Assembly: GCA_047967505.1 (NCBI GenBank)
Contig: CM106540.1
DNA length: 64,000 nucleotides
Direction: 5' to 3' (one strand)
Origin: Dipteris shenzhenensis
Lineage: Eukaryota > Polypodiophyta > Polypodiopsida > Gleicheniales
In this document: in pieces, positions 9,087 through 20,900 of the stretch
Position numbering within the stretch: the first letter of the stretch is position 1
How the letters are laid out: each line of letters opens with the position of its first letter
Position numbers and translations under genes: made by a program
Notes under the pieces: model-generated
The model's input: the letters and a program-made list of their open reading frames with translations, nothing else
The model's database searches: none
What the model was told of the DNA's origin: nothing

Positions 9087-10104
9087 TGAAACCTTCCCTC
9101 GAAAAGGGATGAAACCTTCCCTTGAAAAGGACAATGAAACCTCAGTCGTAAAATACAGCAGAGACACTCTCATTTTTTCCCCTCTCTCCCTCTCTCAACA
9201 GAGACACTAGGGCCCAGGACAACAGTCGGGCTGGACCCCCCCAAAGGATTTTATTACTTGAGAGAAGATGAAGTACATAGTTCAGCGTAGAGCTGTTCAT
9301 ACATGAAAATCCAAAACGTGAATGAATGAATGAATCATTACATTCGCTCTCAAGCTCCCCTTCTTGGCAACAAGCCACTAGTCAATTTCTACACTACTTT
9401 TCTAATTACATGCCACTAAGGGCAACTCTGGAGTCTTCGAAGCACTTGGTCACGCGAACCGCCTCCTAGACTCTGATTAGGCTCCCGTAGCGCTTAGGAA
9501 AATAACTCTTCCTAGTACCTGCAACAATTAATTAAAGCGCACCACCATGGCACCCATTAATTGTTAGCGCTTTGCATGCAAACAACACATTGTGGACTAG
9601 TTCTAGTCACGGTGGGTGTCCCCATTGAACACATGTGCACACATAACAAATATAATAAATAAATATATATATATATATTTATTCTCTCGTTGACCGAAGT
9701 CAACGCTCTTGATCATAATTAAGGGGCTTTGACCAAGGATCGAGGCGCCTTAATTATAGCCAAGTCTCTCTAACCGAAGCTGGCACAACTCTCCAACCGA
9801 AGCTGGCACATCTTGGTTAATCGTGGTTAACCCTCTTGGCGCATGCCAAGTCTCGTTGACCGAAGTCAACACCCTCTGACCGTAGTCAGCTCTGTAGTTC
9901 TCTGGTTAACCGTAGTTAACCCTCTTGGTAATAAACCAAGTCTCCCCGACCGAAGTCAGGTTTACTTGACCAGAGTCAAGTATCTTTGACCGTAGTCAAT
10001 TCTTTGACCATTAAAAGAACTGTTTGACCATAATTAACACATATAAAACTCTTTAATTATGATCAAATAAATGGTCAACTGTACTTTGACTTAGGATATT
10101 TACA
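9087..10104 (-). repeat. Gypsy-1 5' LTR (outer border uncertain)
   Basis: The inner LTR edge is set by the primer-binding site. The stretch carries a CT-rich block, an AT microsatellite near 9660-9680 and the stem-loop array at 9689-9999. Without the second LTR the outer edge could lie anywhere from about 10100 to 10200. Confidence 0.6.
9689..9999. repeat. Array of short stem-loops in the Gypsy-1 LTR
   Basis: Consecutive inverted repeats with short loops: 9689-9704 (GTTGAC-CGAA-GTCAAC), 9835-9850 (CTTGGC-GCAT-GCCAAG), 9855-9870 (GTTGAC-CGAA-GTCAAC), 9876-9889 (CTGAC-CGTA-GTCAG), 9904-9921 (GGTTAAC-CGTA-GTTAACC), 9924-9940 (CTTGGT-aataa-ACCAAG), 9945-9960 (one mismatch), 9964-9981 (ACTTGAC-CAGA-GTCAAGT) and 9986-9999 (TTGAC-CGTA-GTCAA). 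Stems differ but remain self-complementary, while the loop is usually CGAA or CGTA. Half-sites also match the W-box core TTGACC. Confidence 0.9.
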
Positions 10105-10199
10105 TTGTGGTGACATAAAGTTTCTCATTTGAAGACACACCTTGATGGCATGAAGATTCACTTAGTCGATGTTGGAACATGTAGGACCTTTGTGAGTAG

Positions 10200-11540
10200 T
10201 TGATCGAGATTGATGAAGTGATTCGAGGCAATCAATTCATTTTCACCACTTCGAATTCTTTGCCAGAGTCATACTTATCTTTTCACACATCACTCAACCC
10301 ATCTATGAGGGGCAATCCCAACCACTCACATTCCATGAATTAGTGTGGTTGATGTTGCAGGAAGAGCAAACATAGAAATATATGACTGTTGGCTCAGGGG
10401 GAGCGGATCAGGTTCTTATCGCTGCAAAAGCAAGGGGAAACCTCATGCAGGTCACACTAAATCAGCCTTCAGCTCATTCATCAATAAAAAAATCAGAAAA
10501 TGCAAGCGAGCCCAAGAAGAAGGGCAAAGAATATCTATCAATGCAAAAAAGCCGAGACACTTCATTAGTGAATGCAGGAAAGGAAGTGCAAAGTAGGAGA
10601 AGGGGGAGTCCGGCACTTTGGTTTCAGATTGCAGCCATTCCAATGCAAATAAGGATGACGCTTCAGCCAGCCTTGTGGCTGAAGAATGGGGTTTTCTTGT
10701 AAGCGGTTGTGATGCTAACAGGAAGTTGTAGCAATTGGTGTGGGCTGAAACTTCAAATGGTGTTTGGTACTTTGACAGTGGTGCGTCCAAGCACATTACA
10801 TGCTATAGGGAGTTATTGCAGATTTAGATGCTCGTCTTGGAGAGACTAAAATGAAATCGTGTAGTCTTCACAAGCAGTTGTAGCTTGAATGAAGAGATTT
10901 TGGACTACCTTTTGGGTAGCCTTCTCCTTTAGTGCTAGCCTTCATCATGGCTGAGTCTGCCCTTCACCTCCAGAGTGCTGATAGAAACTCAGTACAAAGA
11001 GTTTGTATAAATGGATGCTCAAGTATGTGTGGGTGTGTGGATTTGTTTGTGTGAGAGCATATGTTTATACTATACTCTACACCCACTGTTGGGCTTTGAT
11101 GATGTCAGTGGAGATGTCATAGTAGCTAGCCTTGCTATTCGTGGTGGAGTTTATGGTTTTCAACCTTATGATTGACTCATGAGATTGAAACTGCACCATG
11201 TTGTGTTTTTAGAGAATGAGTCTGGGCATGTTCTTGGACTCATCTAGATATATGCTCCAGTTGGCAAGAAGGTGTCCTGTGCCAACAATTCTGATTATTT
11301 TGTCAGAGCAGTTGGGAAGATAATGCTGTCATCAATTGATGGAACTGATTTGTGTCTTTCAGATGTACTTTATGACATATGTACCAAGGATTAAGAAGAA
11401 TATTCTTTCACTGTCCTCATTTAGGAAAAGAGGTTATGGTGGCACCTTTGAATATGACAAGTGCGTAGTTAGGGAATGTGAAAAGGTTGTCAGATGGTCA
11501 GTACTGACACTTTTTTGTACGAGAAGTTATATGACCTTTA
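10200..11540 (+). pseudogene. Decayed Copia gag-protease fragment
   Basis: The + strand shows a gag tail (NPLTFHELVW-like wording near 10320, basic KKPRHFISECRKGSAK near 10545-10595), then VWYFDSGASKHIT near 10755, the same protease motif as Copia-1. The next 400 bp are foreign. The protease frame then resumes near 11250 (GKKVSCANNSDYFVRAVG and LSDVLYD). Multiple frameshifts and stops make it an old relic of the Copia-1 family. It is oriented with the host gene. Confidence 0.75.
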
Positions 11541-11544
11541 GGGC

Positions 11545-12134
11545 TGTAGCTGGTTGGGACATCTTTGTTTAGTTGTTGGCTGAGCCTTGTGTTTGGATTG
11601 TAATGTTTTTTCCCAACTTGAATTTACCTTTGATCTGATGTGGAAGAGTAGTGGCAGGGTTGGGTTACACAGCCCCCATGGGGCATACCATGTCAAATAT
11701 CAAGTCAGGGATAATTGGCTTGCAAGCCAATATGCCGTCTAGCTTTGTTTGTTTGTTTGCTTTTTTTTTGGGGGCGGGGGGTGTATAGTGATATATTTTC
11801 TCCTCTTAGGAAGAAACACAATTTAAGAAAAGTATCCTTATTATGCCTCTAAATAATCTGTCTTTTGTCACTCTGCTTATCCCAACTTCTCTATTTTATC
11901 TTGTAATATCTGTACAGTATAAATAAATTGGTATGCAGATTTCTTTATCAAAAAATTTTGTCTTGAAATGTCGCATTCAGCATGTCCATACTCTTTTGCA
12001 TAGTTGCATGGGGGCGTTACCAAATTTTGGTTCTTTTTCACAATACGATGGAGTAAGCGGGAAACGGTGATTTGTAAATCTATGAATACAATATTGACAT
12101 CTAGATTCAAACTGGTGGTTTTTTGTGATTCCAG
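11545..12134 (+). other. Intron sequence without recognised element
   Basis: No coding domain or LTR was recognised. A perfect 18-bp palindrome with half-site ATTGGCTTG lies near 11710-11730. A T-tract followed by a G-rich run is at about 11760-11780. The end leads into the acceptor at 12134. Confidence 0.6.
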
Positions 12135-12522
12135 GTTCATGGATATTATACGGTCAGAGGCAGGTCAAGTGTTGCGAGAAGAATTAGCAAGGTCTCCAGA
12201 AAAAATCATTTCTACTATATCTATACAAAATAACCTCCCAGCTCCTGATGATTCTAGTGCAGTTGGATTGCCACCAGCATCAAATGCTGCTGGATTAGTT
12301 TCTGTAGCCGAGGGCTTCATGAGTATGCAAGCAAATGGGACAAACGTTGTGGAGACTCCGGAAGTACAGTTTCAAGGGATTGCTCTTATTTCAGCTTTGG
12401 TAAAACTGATGCCAGACTGGTTGTTTAACAACCGACCAGTATTTGATGCTCTGTTATGTGTTTGGCATTCACGTGCAAGACAGGCTCGTCTTCAAAATGA
12501 ACAGAATCTCACATTGAATCAG
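12135..12522 (+). CDS. TRA1: TRA1/TRRAP-like internal exon (HEAT-repeat region)
   Basis: This internal exon encodes about 129 residues of the TRA1/TRRAP scaffold, a PIKK-family pseudokinase that links activators to the SAGA and NuA4 histone acetyltransferase complexes in the nucleus. It opens with FMDIIRSEAGQ and includes LVKLMPDWLFNNRPVFDALL, wording I recognise from plant TRA1. The acceptor AG is at 12133-12134 and the exon starts with the last base of a split codon. The donor GT is at 12523 after a complete CAG codon (Q). An in-frame stop soon after the donor shows that the open frame beyond it is intron. The reading continues sensibly into the next exon 36.9 kb away. No ATG here is a true start. 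Base composition and an uninterrupted frame mark it as conserved against the decayed repeats on both sides. Family assignment is from recalled similarity, not a search. Confidence 0.9.
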
Positions 12523-12943
12523 GTATTACAATCATTGCCATAGTTTGTTGGGATTTGGTGTTTAAGGATCCTATAATTTCTTTATTTTGTGGACTGAAGC
12601 GTTCAAATCTGTAACTAAATGTATTTCTATAGTGGAAAATACTTCCTTTAATTAGCTTAGCATAGCCAAGCCCTTCTGCCATATCTAGGTGTTATCCTTT
12701 CTGTCGTATCGAGGCACATTTTGTTCTGCCAGATTTGGGCTTGATGCTTCTATGTTGCTCAGGGTTTTATAAGATTCCTTAAGACTATGTTTTAAAATAC
12801 CTCCAATCTGAGATATCTCGACACATGAAGATGAGCAGAACCTCAAGACCTTCCACACTTGTGAGAGTACAACGTATATTGCCTTGCTTTATGTGTTGTA
12901 TTTAGCAGTTATAGGTGTCCCCCCCAAAAAAAAAAAAAAAATT
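12523..12943 (+). other. Intron sequence without recognised element
   Basis: AT-rich intron sequence after the TRA1 donor; nothing recognised apart from a C-run followed by an A-run at about 12918-12940, which could be the tail of a short retroposed sequence. Confidence 0.5.
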
Positions 12944-13099
12944 GCTAAGGGTGTCCAAGTATTCATGGGCCCATGACGGATACTATAGAAGGTTCATACT
13001 TAGGTATGCCATGATTGCAAGAACCCTATGTAAGCTACTGGTAAACTTTATTTGGACAAAAGAAAGCGAACAAGCATTTGAAACCCTCAAGTGGAGATT
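12944..13099 (+). pseudogene. Gypsy-H reverse transcriptase fragment, left part
   Basis: The + strand encodes GYYRRFILRYAMIARTLCKL and WTKESEQAFETLKW, the connection between RT and RNase H in Gypsy polymerases. It stops where the LINE begins, and the next residues are found at 25902, on the far side of the LINE. Confidence 0.85.
13084..13099. repeat. LINE target-site duplication, left copy
   Basis: CCCTCAAGTGGAGATT, identical to 25902-25917. It lies in the Gypsy-H reading frame, which is continuous if one copy and the LINE are disregarded. Confidence 0.93.
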
Positions 13100-13639
13100 T
13101 TTTTAAATTTTTTTTGCAAAAAGAGACTTCTATTAAGTATTAAAGAAAAACCGTTAGAGCACCTCCATACGGGATACATCATGCAATGCACGAAAAGCTC
13201 AAGAGCCAAAAAGAAAGGATTGAGGCTGATAGTGCCATCTCAATCCGGTAGAAACCTCCGAGAAAAAGGGAGAACCCCTCCAAACTCGAAGAAATATAGT
13301 CCTTCTAGAAGAGGTTGCCCGTGAAGGGCCCTGCATGCTAGCCCATATGGCTATCAAAGTGTGAACCGTGTCAGTCCAAATACCCGTGAACACCTGTGAT
13401 GGGTGTATCTGGGTGCCATCCAAGGCCTCAGTACATCTGGCTCTCCAAATGTGCCAAGAGGAAATGCTAGCCAAAATCTCCCAAGAGGTGTCCACTGAAG
13501 CATGAGAAGCTCTGAAGGGAGTAAGTGGTACATCCTGAAGAGAGTAGGGCTCTATCACCTGCCGGCGGACCGAGAGTGCCCAAGAAGAAGGCTCACCCTC
13601 ATAAAACACCTGGTGCCCGGTAAGGGATAACCGTGCGAC

Positions 13640-16216
13640 CGAGCCCTAAGTCATGAAGAAAGGGGAAGTGTGAAAGATGCTGAGTATCCGAGCAACCCCT
13701 TTCCAAACAGTCCTTGCGTGACTGCAGCCCCAAAGGCAATGTCGCATTGACTCCTCTGCAGAATGACATCGAGGACAAGTGGGATCAGCCCCAAATCGTG
13801 ATCTCCACAGGTTCACTGCAATCCCTTCATGAATAGAAAGCCAAAAGAAAAGAGTGATCTTGCTATTTCTGAGGGATTTCCAGAGCCTCCTCCAAAAATT
13901 TCTACGCAAATCTGCGGTGATGAAGAAGCTTTCCCAATGGGGGGCTCTGGAGGGAATCCAACCCCTACTGTTCAGCTGAAATCTCCTGGCATTACCAACC
14001 GTGAAACGAAAGAAGGGAATCCCCCTCTCTCGGTGTCCATGATCTATCCACTCCCACTCTCCTGGGTCCCACTGCAAGCACCTGATAGGTGCACCTCCAT
14101 ATAACCACAACCTCCAGGATCCCAAGGCCAAGAGCAGAGGGTTGGGGTCTAAGTACCACTGCAAGCTCGCTCCATGGTCCACAAAACCAGCAATCCTGAC
14201 AGGCTGAAAGGCAACCTCAAGAAGAATGCCATCCTTGGATGTAGAGAGTAAACCTCCATCCCCAACGTCAAAGACCAGTGCGTCTTCCCCGAGACCTCGG
14301 AGAGCGATCACTTGTAAAGGAACTGATGTTCTCGAAAAAGCCCCCATCCAAGTGGTGGAAGTAATAGGCAACTCAACTGTCCATTCCACTGGGATGGCTG
14401 CACCTATCTGCTGAATTCTGCGTGCTACCCCTCTGAGGTGACTCACGGACTGCAGTCTCTGATCCTCAGGTAGCCTGATAAAAGCTTTCCAAGTACCTAC
14501 TGTGTAGGCGGCGCCTCTCTCCCATTTAGACCACTACATGTAATGGGAAGTGCCCAGTGGTCTGGCATGCTCGTCAAGAATACTATAATGATCGGTTGCC
14601 TATCAATCTCTTCGACGGTAGAAGGTGGAATTCTTCGAAGAGTGTTCCTGAAGCTCCCCTAAGCTTTCAGGATGGCAGTCATGAGAGGAGAGGCAGGAGA
14701 TCTGAGAGGGGCGGAAGTGAAAATCCAGCGAGGGCTGTCCACCCAATCATCTGCCAAGGTTGGTGTGCAAGCTTGAATGCGTCCAAAAAAGAAATCCTTC
14801 CAAGGTTCCTGTCCAGGCATGAGTCCCCTCACCACCACCTTACAAAGCAATGCCCTGCACTGCAAGTCTGGGTCAATGACATTAAGGCCCCCTTCACATG
14901 TAGGGAGAATAATGGTCTCCCAGGCCACCCTTGCTGCAACATTTGCTGTGCCATCAAGTCCACTCCATAAAAAATTCCTGTCTGATGAGCTAAGTGATGC
15001 AATCCCTAGACCGGCACCAGCAAGAACACACAAACTAGGAGGTGGCTAAGAGAACCTGGTTCACTACCACAACTCTAGATGCAAGGTTGAGTTTGGCAGA
15101 GCTCCAGAAAAGGAGCTTTTTCCTTATACTTTCTATTACTGGGGCAAACTGTTGTGTTGGAGAGATGTCCAATCCTACCTGGCATCCCAAATACCTGATA
15201 GGAACACCCCTCTGAATCCAGGAAAAGCCAATGTCAACTCCCCAGCCTGGAGTGTCCTCATCACTGATAAAAAAGCCAAAGGATTTATGCCAGTTGATGT
15301 GTGCCCCTGCAGTTGAGCAAAAAATATCCAAGGCTGTCCGGAAAGAATCAAGTGACTGCGAAGAGGCCTCAATAAAAATAGCAGTGTCATCAGCCAATTC
15401 ACAGTCAAGAAGCTCCTGCTCCTGTCTCAAGGGCAATCTCAGCCCAAAAAGCTCAGCCTGAGATGTAAGGAAGATACTCATAGCTTCTGCCACAAAAAGA
15501 AAGAGGAAGGGGGCTAAAGGGCATCCCTGATGAACTGATCTGGAAATCTGAAACCTGTCACCCCTTACCCCTCCAATCAAAACCTGGTTGTGGGCTAATC
15601 TGTAAAGGGAGGCCACCCCTCTAATCCAAGCATATGAAAATCCAAACCGTAGAAGAGTGCCCTCAAGAAAACCCCAATCTACTCTGTCATAGGCTTTCTC
15701 GAAGTCCAGGAGTAGAATTGCTAGCCTCTGCCCACTCTGCATAGCCCACTCTGTGGCTTCCCAAAAGGAAAAGATATTATAAAAAATGCTCCTGCCATGC
15801 ACAAAGCCTGTTTGAGTATCATGGATGAGGTCTGGAAGAAGGGGCTGTAATCGGATGCTGATCGCCTTGGCAAGGATTTTGTAAAGAGTGCCCAAAAGAG
15901 TGATGGGTCTCCAATGGGATACAAAATTCCTGTTGCCACCTTTCGGGATAAGGTATATGAGTCCCTCGGTCAGTGAGTCAGGCATCTCACCCGAGTCCCA
16001 AATGGCGTGCAGGGCTGAAGTAATATGATCACCTATCATATCCCAAAAGGCTATAAAAAAAGGAGGAGTAAGACCATCGGAACCAGGGCATTTGCCCTTA
16101 TGAAGGGCAGAGAGAGCAGTCTTGAATTCTGTGTTGGTAAAGCGTGCATCAAGTGAGCATAACATCTCTGGGGTGACCAACACAGGTAAACTCTGCCAAA
16201 CTTCATCTCTAGCCAC
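13640..16216 (-). pseudogene. LINE ORF2 reverse transcriptase and zf-RVT region
   Basis: A 393-residue open frame (15035-16216) holds the non-LTR RT: GKCPGSDGLTPPFFIAFWD, LIPKGGN, RPITLLGTLYKILAK, LLDFEKAYDRVDW, HQGCPLAPFLF and catalytic LADDTAIF (family usually F/YADD), then INWHKSF and RYLGCQVG. Downstream, in other frames, the C-terminal region includes WSGLDGTANVAARVAWETI and CEGGLNVID, then a zf-RVT domain (FFWLSIHEGIAVN, CPRCHSAEESMRHCLWGC). At least two frameshifts lie after 15035. Confidence 0.9.
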
Positions 16217-17513
16217 CTCTCTGGCCTATGAGTTCGGATCTGCGGAAAGTAGGGAGGCATAGAAAGTTGTCGCTAAGTGCATGACGGTTTCGGATGGGAC
16301 TGCAAAATGCCGTCAAAGTCAATAAGCTGCCTGACACTCTCTCTACTATGTCTGGGACCAAGTGTAGAGAAAAAGTGATTATTGACTCTCCCTCCCATCT
16401 GTATCCAAAAGGACTCCCGTGCATGGAAGGCATACTTTGCTCTCTGATCAAGCAAGGTCTGCAAGTGAGCCCTTGCCGCGGCAAGGCGCTCCTGTATCCA
16501 AGCATCTGATGGTCGTTTTTGCTCCTCCCTCTGTAGGGCTGCCAACTGCCGGCGGATACCGATCCCTCTCCTGAGTACCTCACCTCGCCGACCACTAGCA
16601 ATGGAGTGATAAAAGTCGATGATACTGGCAAGTGCTGTGGCCACATGTGAAGGACCGGCCCCCCCTGCATATGAGAAACCCAGATCTCCAACACTGCCTC
16701 TGTGAGAGTCTCATCCGTGTATAAGGCGTCGGGGATCCTGATACTGTGAGATCGTCCTCTCAGATGAGGCTCTGAGATGGACAAAATTACCGGAAAATGG
16801 TCTGAAGTGGAAACACCGGGTGCAATGCAAACTGTCCCCCCTCTATCAAGAGCCCAGTCACCCACATAGAATCTGTCAATCCGAGCATGGATAGGCATCT
16901 GCACCCTATGGTTCGACCAGGAAAACAAAAGTGACTAAGACTGAACAAGAAATGCATCATCTGACCAAACATCTCTGCCACTGAACCTGAACAAGAAGGC
17001 ATCCCAGGCTGCTCTCTCAAGGGAGTGGATACCACCTTCTCTGCCCCTTTTCTTATTAGAAGGTGCCTCAACCATGTTGAAGTCACCTCCAATAATCCAC
17101 GAATCCGCAATGTCAGCCCACGAGAGCAACTCTTTCCAAAACAAAACACGGTCCCCTCTGTTGTTCGGAGCATAGAGGTTGAGGAAACTAACCTTATGTC
17201 CGTCAATCAGAAGTAAAACCCATTGGGCCCTGGAGGGGGTTATGGTACCGTGTCCAATGACCAGAGGGAGAATAGAATTTGAAACTGAAATGCATGTACC
17301 TCCTCTGGTTCCCAAGGCAGGAAGCCAAAAAGTCCGGGCTGAGAGCAGCTTACCTGACTTGGAGCAATCTTTGACATCTAGTTTGTGTTCCTGAAGAAAA
17401 AGAATGTCTAGGGAACCACCTGAAACACCTGGATGGAGCTGATTCCTGATCAGCTGTCTATGACGGCGATGAGGGATGCCGCCCAATCCTATATTCCAAC
17501 TGGCTATCCTCAT
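16210..17513 (-). pseudogene. LINE ORF2 endonuclease domain (broken)
   Basis: ORF2 starts MRIASWNIGLGG at 17513, the usual start of a plant LINE APE-type endonuclease. FLQEHKLD, FLNLYAPNNRGDRVLFWKEL, WIIGGDFNMVE and, after an in-frame TAG near 16933, HARIDRFYVG and STSDHFPVIL follow. These hold the catalytic Asn, Glu, Asp and His positions of the family. The enzyme nicks target DNA to prime reverse transcription. Two further frameshifts (about 16665 and 16300-16220) separate it from the RT. Confidence 0.88.
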
Positions 17514-17517
17514 CGGC

Positions 17518-17642
17518 GGGAGGAATTGGGTTGGAATACCTTACCCGACCTGGTGGCGGAAAAAGAAACCTCTACTGGAGCAGACCTCCTGCCATACACA
17601 GGAGGTCCAAGGGGAGGAAAGTCCACAGGTGAGAGAGAGACG
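17518..17642 (-). pseudogene. LINE ORF1, C-terminal end beyond Copia-A
   Basis: On the far side of Copia-A the same frame continues with SPVDFPPLGPPVYGRRSAP and ends in a stop just before the ORF2 ATG at 17513. The continuation across a clean 5-bp duplication shows that Copia-A entered an open ORF1. Confidence 0.75.
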
Positions 17643-17647
17643 GATCT

Positions 17648-17847
17648 TAAAGGGCTAGAAGGGGGAAGAATGGCAAGAGGGAGAGAGTGTGTGAGAGAGA
17701 AGACTCAAGTGTGCGGGTGTGAAGTGATGAGCCACACCACAAACTCATTAGTTTTATTAGGATTAAGTTTTACCCTATGACTGTCTTAAGACAGTCATAG
17801 ATGTCTTATCTTTAATAAAGGGGTGGCAATGTGCCTTTACCCCAACA
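17648..17847 (-). repeat. 3' LTR of Copia-A
   Basis: 200 bp, bounded by TAAAGGG (complement of an atypical ...TTTA end; Copia-B has ...TTCA) and CCCCAACA (complement of TGTTGGGG). It contains a perfect 26-bp palindrome at 17775-17800 with half-site CTATGACTGTCTT. The polypurine tract lies just inside, at about 17848-17858 (AGGTGGGAGG on the minus strand). Confidence 0.93.
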
Positions 17848-17946
17848 ACCTCCCACCTAAAGGCCAATGTGCCTAAAGGGGAGAAAAGAATAAAAATTAC
17901 AGCAATATACAGTTACTGTATACAAGACCATAAAATAAGAATGGTC

Positions 17947-20900
17947 TCATCCTAATCCCATGATGTGGCGGCAATGTGCAAACCGCTCAGTAGGCAAGCT
18001 CTTAGTGAGCAAATCTGCAGGATTATCATCAGTATGCACCTTCACAAGCTCAAGTCGCTTGTCTTCCAGTACCTCCCTGATGAAATGATATTTCACATCT
18101 ATGTGCTTGGTCTTCTGATGAAAGACCGGATTCTTTGCCAACATGATAGCACTCTGACTATCACAATGCAAAACTGGCATATCTCCTGTAATGCCCAAGT
18201 CTCCCACAAGCCGAGTAAGCCATATTGCTTCCTTGCAAGCCTCAGTGGCTGCAACATATTCAGCTTCAGTAGTTGACAGTGCAATGCATTTCTGCAACCG
18301 AGACACCCATGATATAGCACCTCCTGCAAATGTGAAAATATAACCGGTAGTAGACTTCCGGTTATCTGCATTCCCTGCATAGTCTGAATCTGTAAAACCA
18401 TGCACCAATGCATCCTGCCTACCATAGCATATGCACAAGTCTTTGGTACCCTTGAGATACCTCAAGACACCTTTCATTGCTTCCCAATGCCGCTTGCCTG
18501 GATTTGCCATATACCTGCTGATGACTCCCACCGCAAAACAATATCTGGACGAGTGGCAACCATGGCATACATCAAAGATCCAACTGCAGATGCATACGGA
18601 ACCTTGGCCATTTCAGCCTTATCATCATCTGATCTGGGGCTGTCCTTACTGCTGAGTTTTAAATGTGGAGGCAACGGGGTACTAATAGACTTCCCCCCCT
18701 CCATTTTAAACCGCTGCAGTACTTTGTCAATGTACTCTTTCTGTGACAGAAACAAAAGTCCCTTGGACCTGTCACGAGTAATCCGCATGCCAAGAATATG
18801 ATTTGCATCACCCAAATCTTTCATGTCAAAAGACTTATGCAGTTGTTTCTTCAAAGCACTAATCTCATGCTGAGATTTACTGGCAAGAAGCATGTCATCC
18901 ACATATAGAATGAGTAGCATCAAACTGCCATCCTTTGCCCGTTTGGTGTACAAGCAATGATCGGTCTCACACCTATGATACCCTTGGGACTGCATGAAGG
19001 CATCAAACTTCTTGTACCATTCTCTTGGCGCCTGCTTGAGTCCATACAAGCTCCTCTTGAGCTTACACACAAGCTGCTCTTTCCCTGTAACAGCATATCC
19101 CTCTGGCTGACTCATATAGATCTCATCATGGAGATCTCCGTGAAGAAAGGCTGTCTTCACATCCATCTGACATAAATCCATGTCGTCATGAGCAACAAGA
19201 GCTAACACTGCTCTCAAAGTAGTCATCTTGACTACAGGGGAAAAGATCTCATCAAAGTCAATGCCCTTCTCCTGCTTAAATCCCTTGGCAACCAATCTGG
19301 CCTTATACCTCGGTAAAGCATTTGAATCCACTTTGACTTTGTAAACCCACTTGCATGGCAAAACCTTTCTGCCTGCAGGTAGCTGCACCAAGTCCCATGT
19401 ATCATTTTGAAGTAGGGAGTCCATTCTGACTGCATGGCTTTCTCCCACTTCTTTTTCTCTGTTCTTCCCATAGCTTCCTTGAAGCTGGAAGGCTCACCAC
19501 AATCTGTCAGCATGATAAAATCAGCCACATTATTGGCTCCTGGAACAAACCTGGCAGGAGGCCGTTGTACACGGGTGCTCCTCCTAACAAAATGTTCCGG
19601 ATTAGGCTGCTGTCCAGCCTGTTCGTCATGCATGACGGGTGGGTGTACCACCATATCTGGCTGTTCTACAGCCCCATCTGCTGGCATATCCAGTGGTGCA
19701 TCATTGGCAAAATTATCTGGCTGATTTTCAGCCTGTATACCCTCTTGAACAGGGTTATCTGCAGCAGCCTGCTGCTGCATATAAATGGGCATTCTTTGCT
19801 GTGCAACATCATCATAAATAACCCTCCTGTATTCCACAGGTTGCACGGGTTCCTTGTGTACACTATCCTCTTTAAAGATGACATCATTGCTGCGTATAAT
19901 CTTCCGTTTAACGGGATCCCATAACCTGTACCCCATTTCACCTTCGTCACCATAACCCATAAAGATGCATCTGATAGACTTTGGCTCCAGTTTGGTGCGC
20001 AGTTCTTTGCGTACATGAGCAAAGCACTCGCAGCCAAATACACGTAAGTGCTTATATGAAGGTGGCTTGCCAGACCACACCTCCTCTGGCACTTTCAACT
20101 CCAAAGCCTTGTTTGGCGACCTCTTAATAATGTGAACTGCTGTTTGCACGGTTTCTGCCCAAAAGCCATGGGGTAATGCAGCATAAGACAACATACATCG
20201 AACCTTCTCCTGAATAGTTCGATTCATCCGCTCACTTGCACCATTTTGAGATGCATTATGAGGGGCTGTGAGTTCCTGTTTGATGCCCTTAGCTTCGCAA
20301 AACTGCACAAAGGCATGTGACACATACTCACCCCCATTATCGGATCTGAGGCATTTCAGCCTGCGACCTGTCCGATTCTCAACTTGAGCGACAAACTTCT
20401 TGAAAGCATCTAAGGCATCGCCCTTATGCTTCAAGAAATAGACCCACACTTTGCGTGTGGCATCATCAATGAAAGTAATAAAATATTTTGCACCCCCTAG
20501 TGATAACTGTGGCATCTCACACAAATCAGTGTGCACTAGATCAAGTGGTGCTCTATTCTGGGGAGTTCTCCTCTTATGAGGAGTCACAGAATGCTTGCCA
20601 AATATGCAATGATCACAAGTAGGCAAATCTGAAAAAGAAAGAGACGGCAGATAACCCAAACGTGACAGTTCTTGCATTCCTTTAACAGACATGTGTCCCA
20701 ACCGGCTATGCCACAATGAAACCTTTGGCAGCTCGGTTATGGCAACAACATGATTACCCACACTGGAAACATAAAGAGGGTACAAGGTATCACTCTTAAA
20801 ACCCTCAGCCACTACAGCCTGGCCATCAGTAATCATCCATTTGGAATCCCCAAATGTGGTGTGGTAACCACTGTCATCCAATAAGCCAGTGCTAATCAGA

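Larger units (their letters stand above)
4843..10104 (-). mobile_element. Gypsy-1 retrotransposon, 5' part
   Basis: A Ty3/Gypsy element on the minus strand, running from an LTR (9087 to about 10.1 kb) through primer-binding site, leader, gag, protease and reverse transcriptase until it is cut by hAT-1 at 4842. RNase H, integrase and the other LTR lie outside. The outer LTR border is not fixed: 10104 is only the last point where LTR-type sequence seems likely, since the second LTR is not visible for comparison. Confidence 0.75.
1..12134 (+). other. TRA1 intron (left part), at least 12.1 kb
   Basis: No TRA1 coding sequence was seen upstream of the acceptor at 12133-12134, so the stretch from the window start is read as one intron whose donor lies outside. 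It is filled with Copia-1 in hAT-1 in Gypsy-1, then a decayed Copia fragment. A missed small exon in this stretch cannot be excluded. Confidence 0.75.

Noticed and set aside
9689-9999. Regularly spaced repeats resembling a CRISPR array
   Set aside because: Units are hairpins with different stems, spacers are a few bases only, and the setting is a plant LTR.
12523-12543. Continuation of the TRA1 exon to the stop at 12543
   Set aside because: A canonical donor at 12523 and the in-phase next exon at 49470 fit the family sequence; the short extension does not.
14226-14970. Several + strand frames of 60-140 residues
   Set aside because: Antisense shadows of LINE ORF2.
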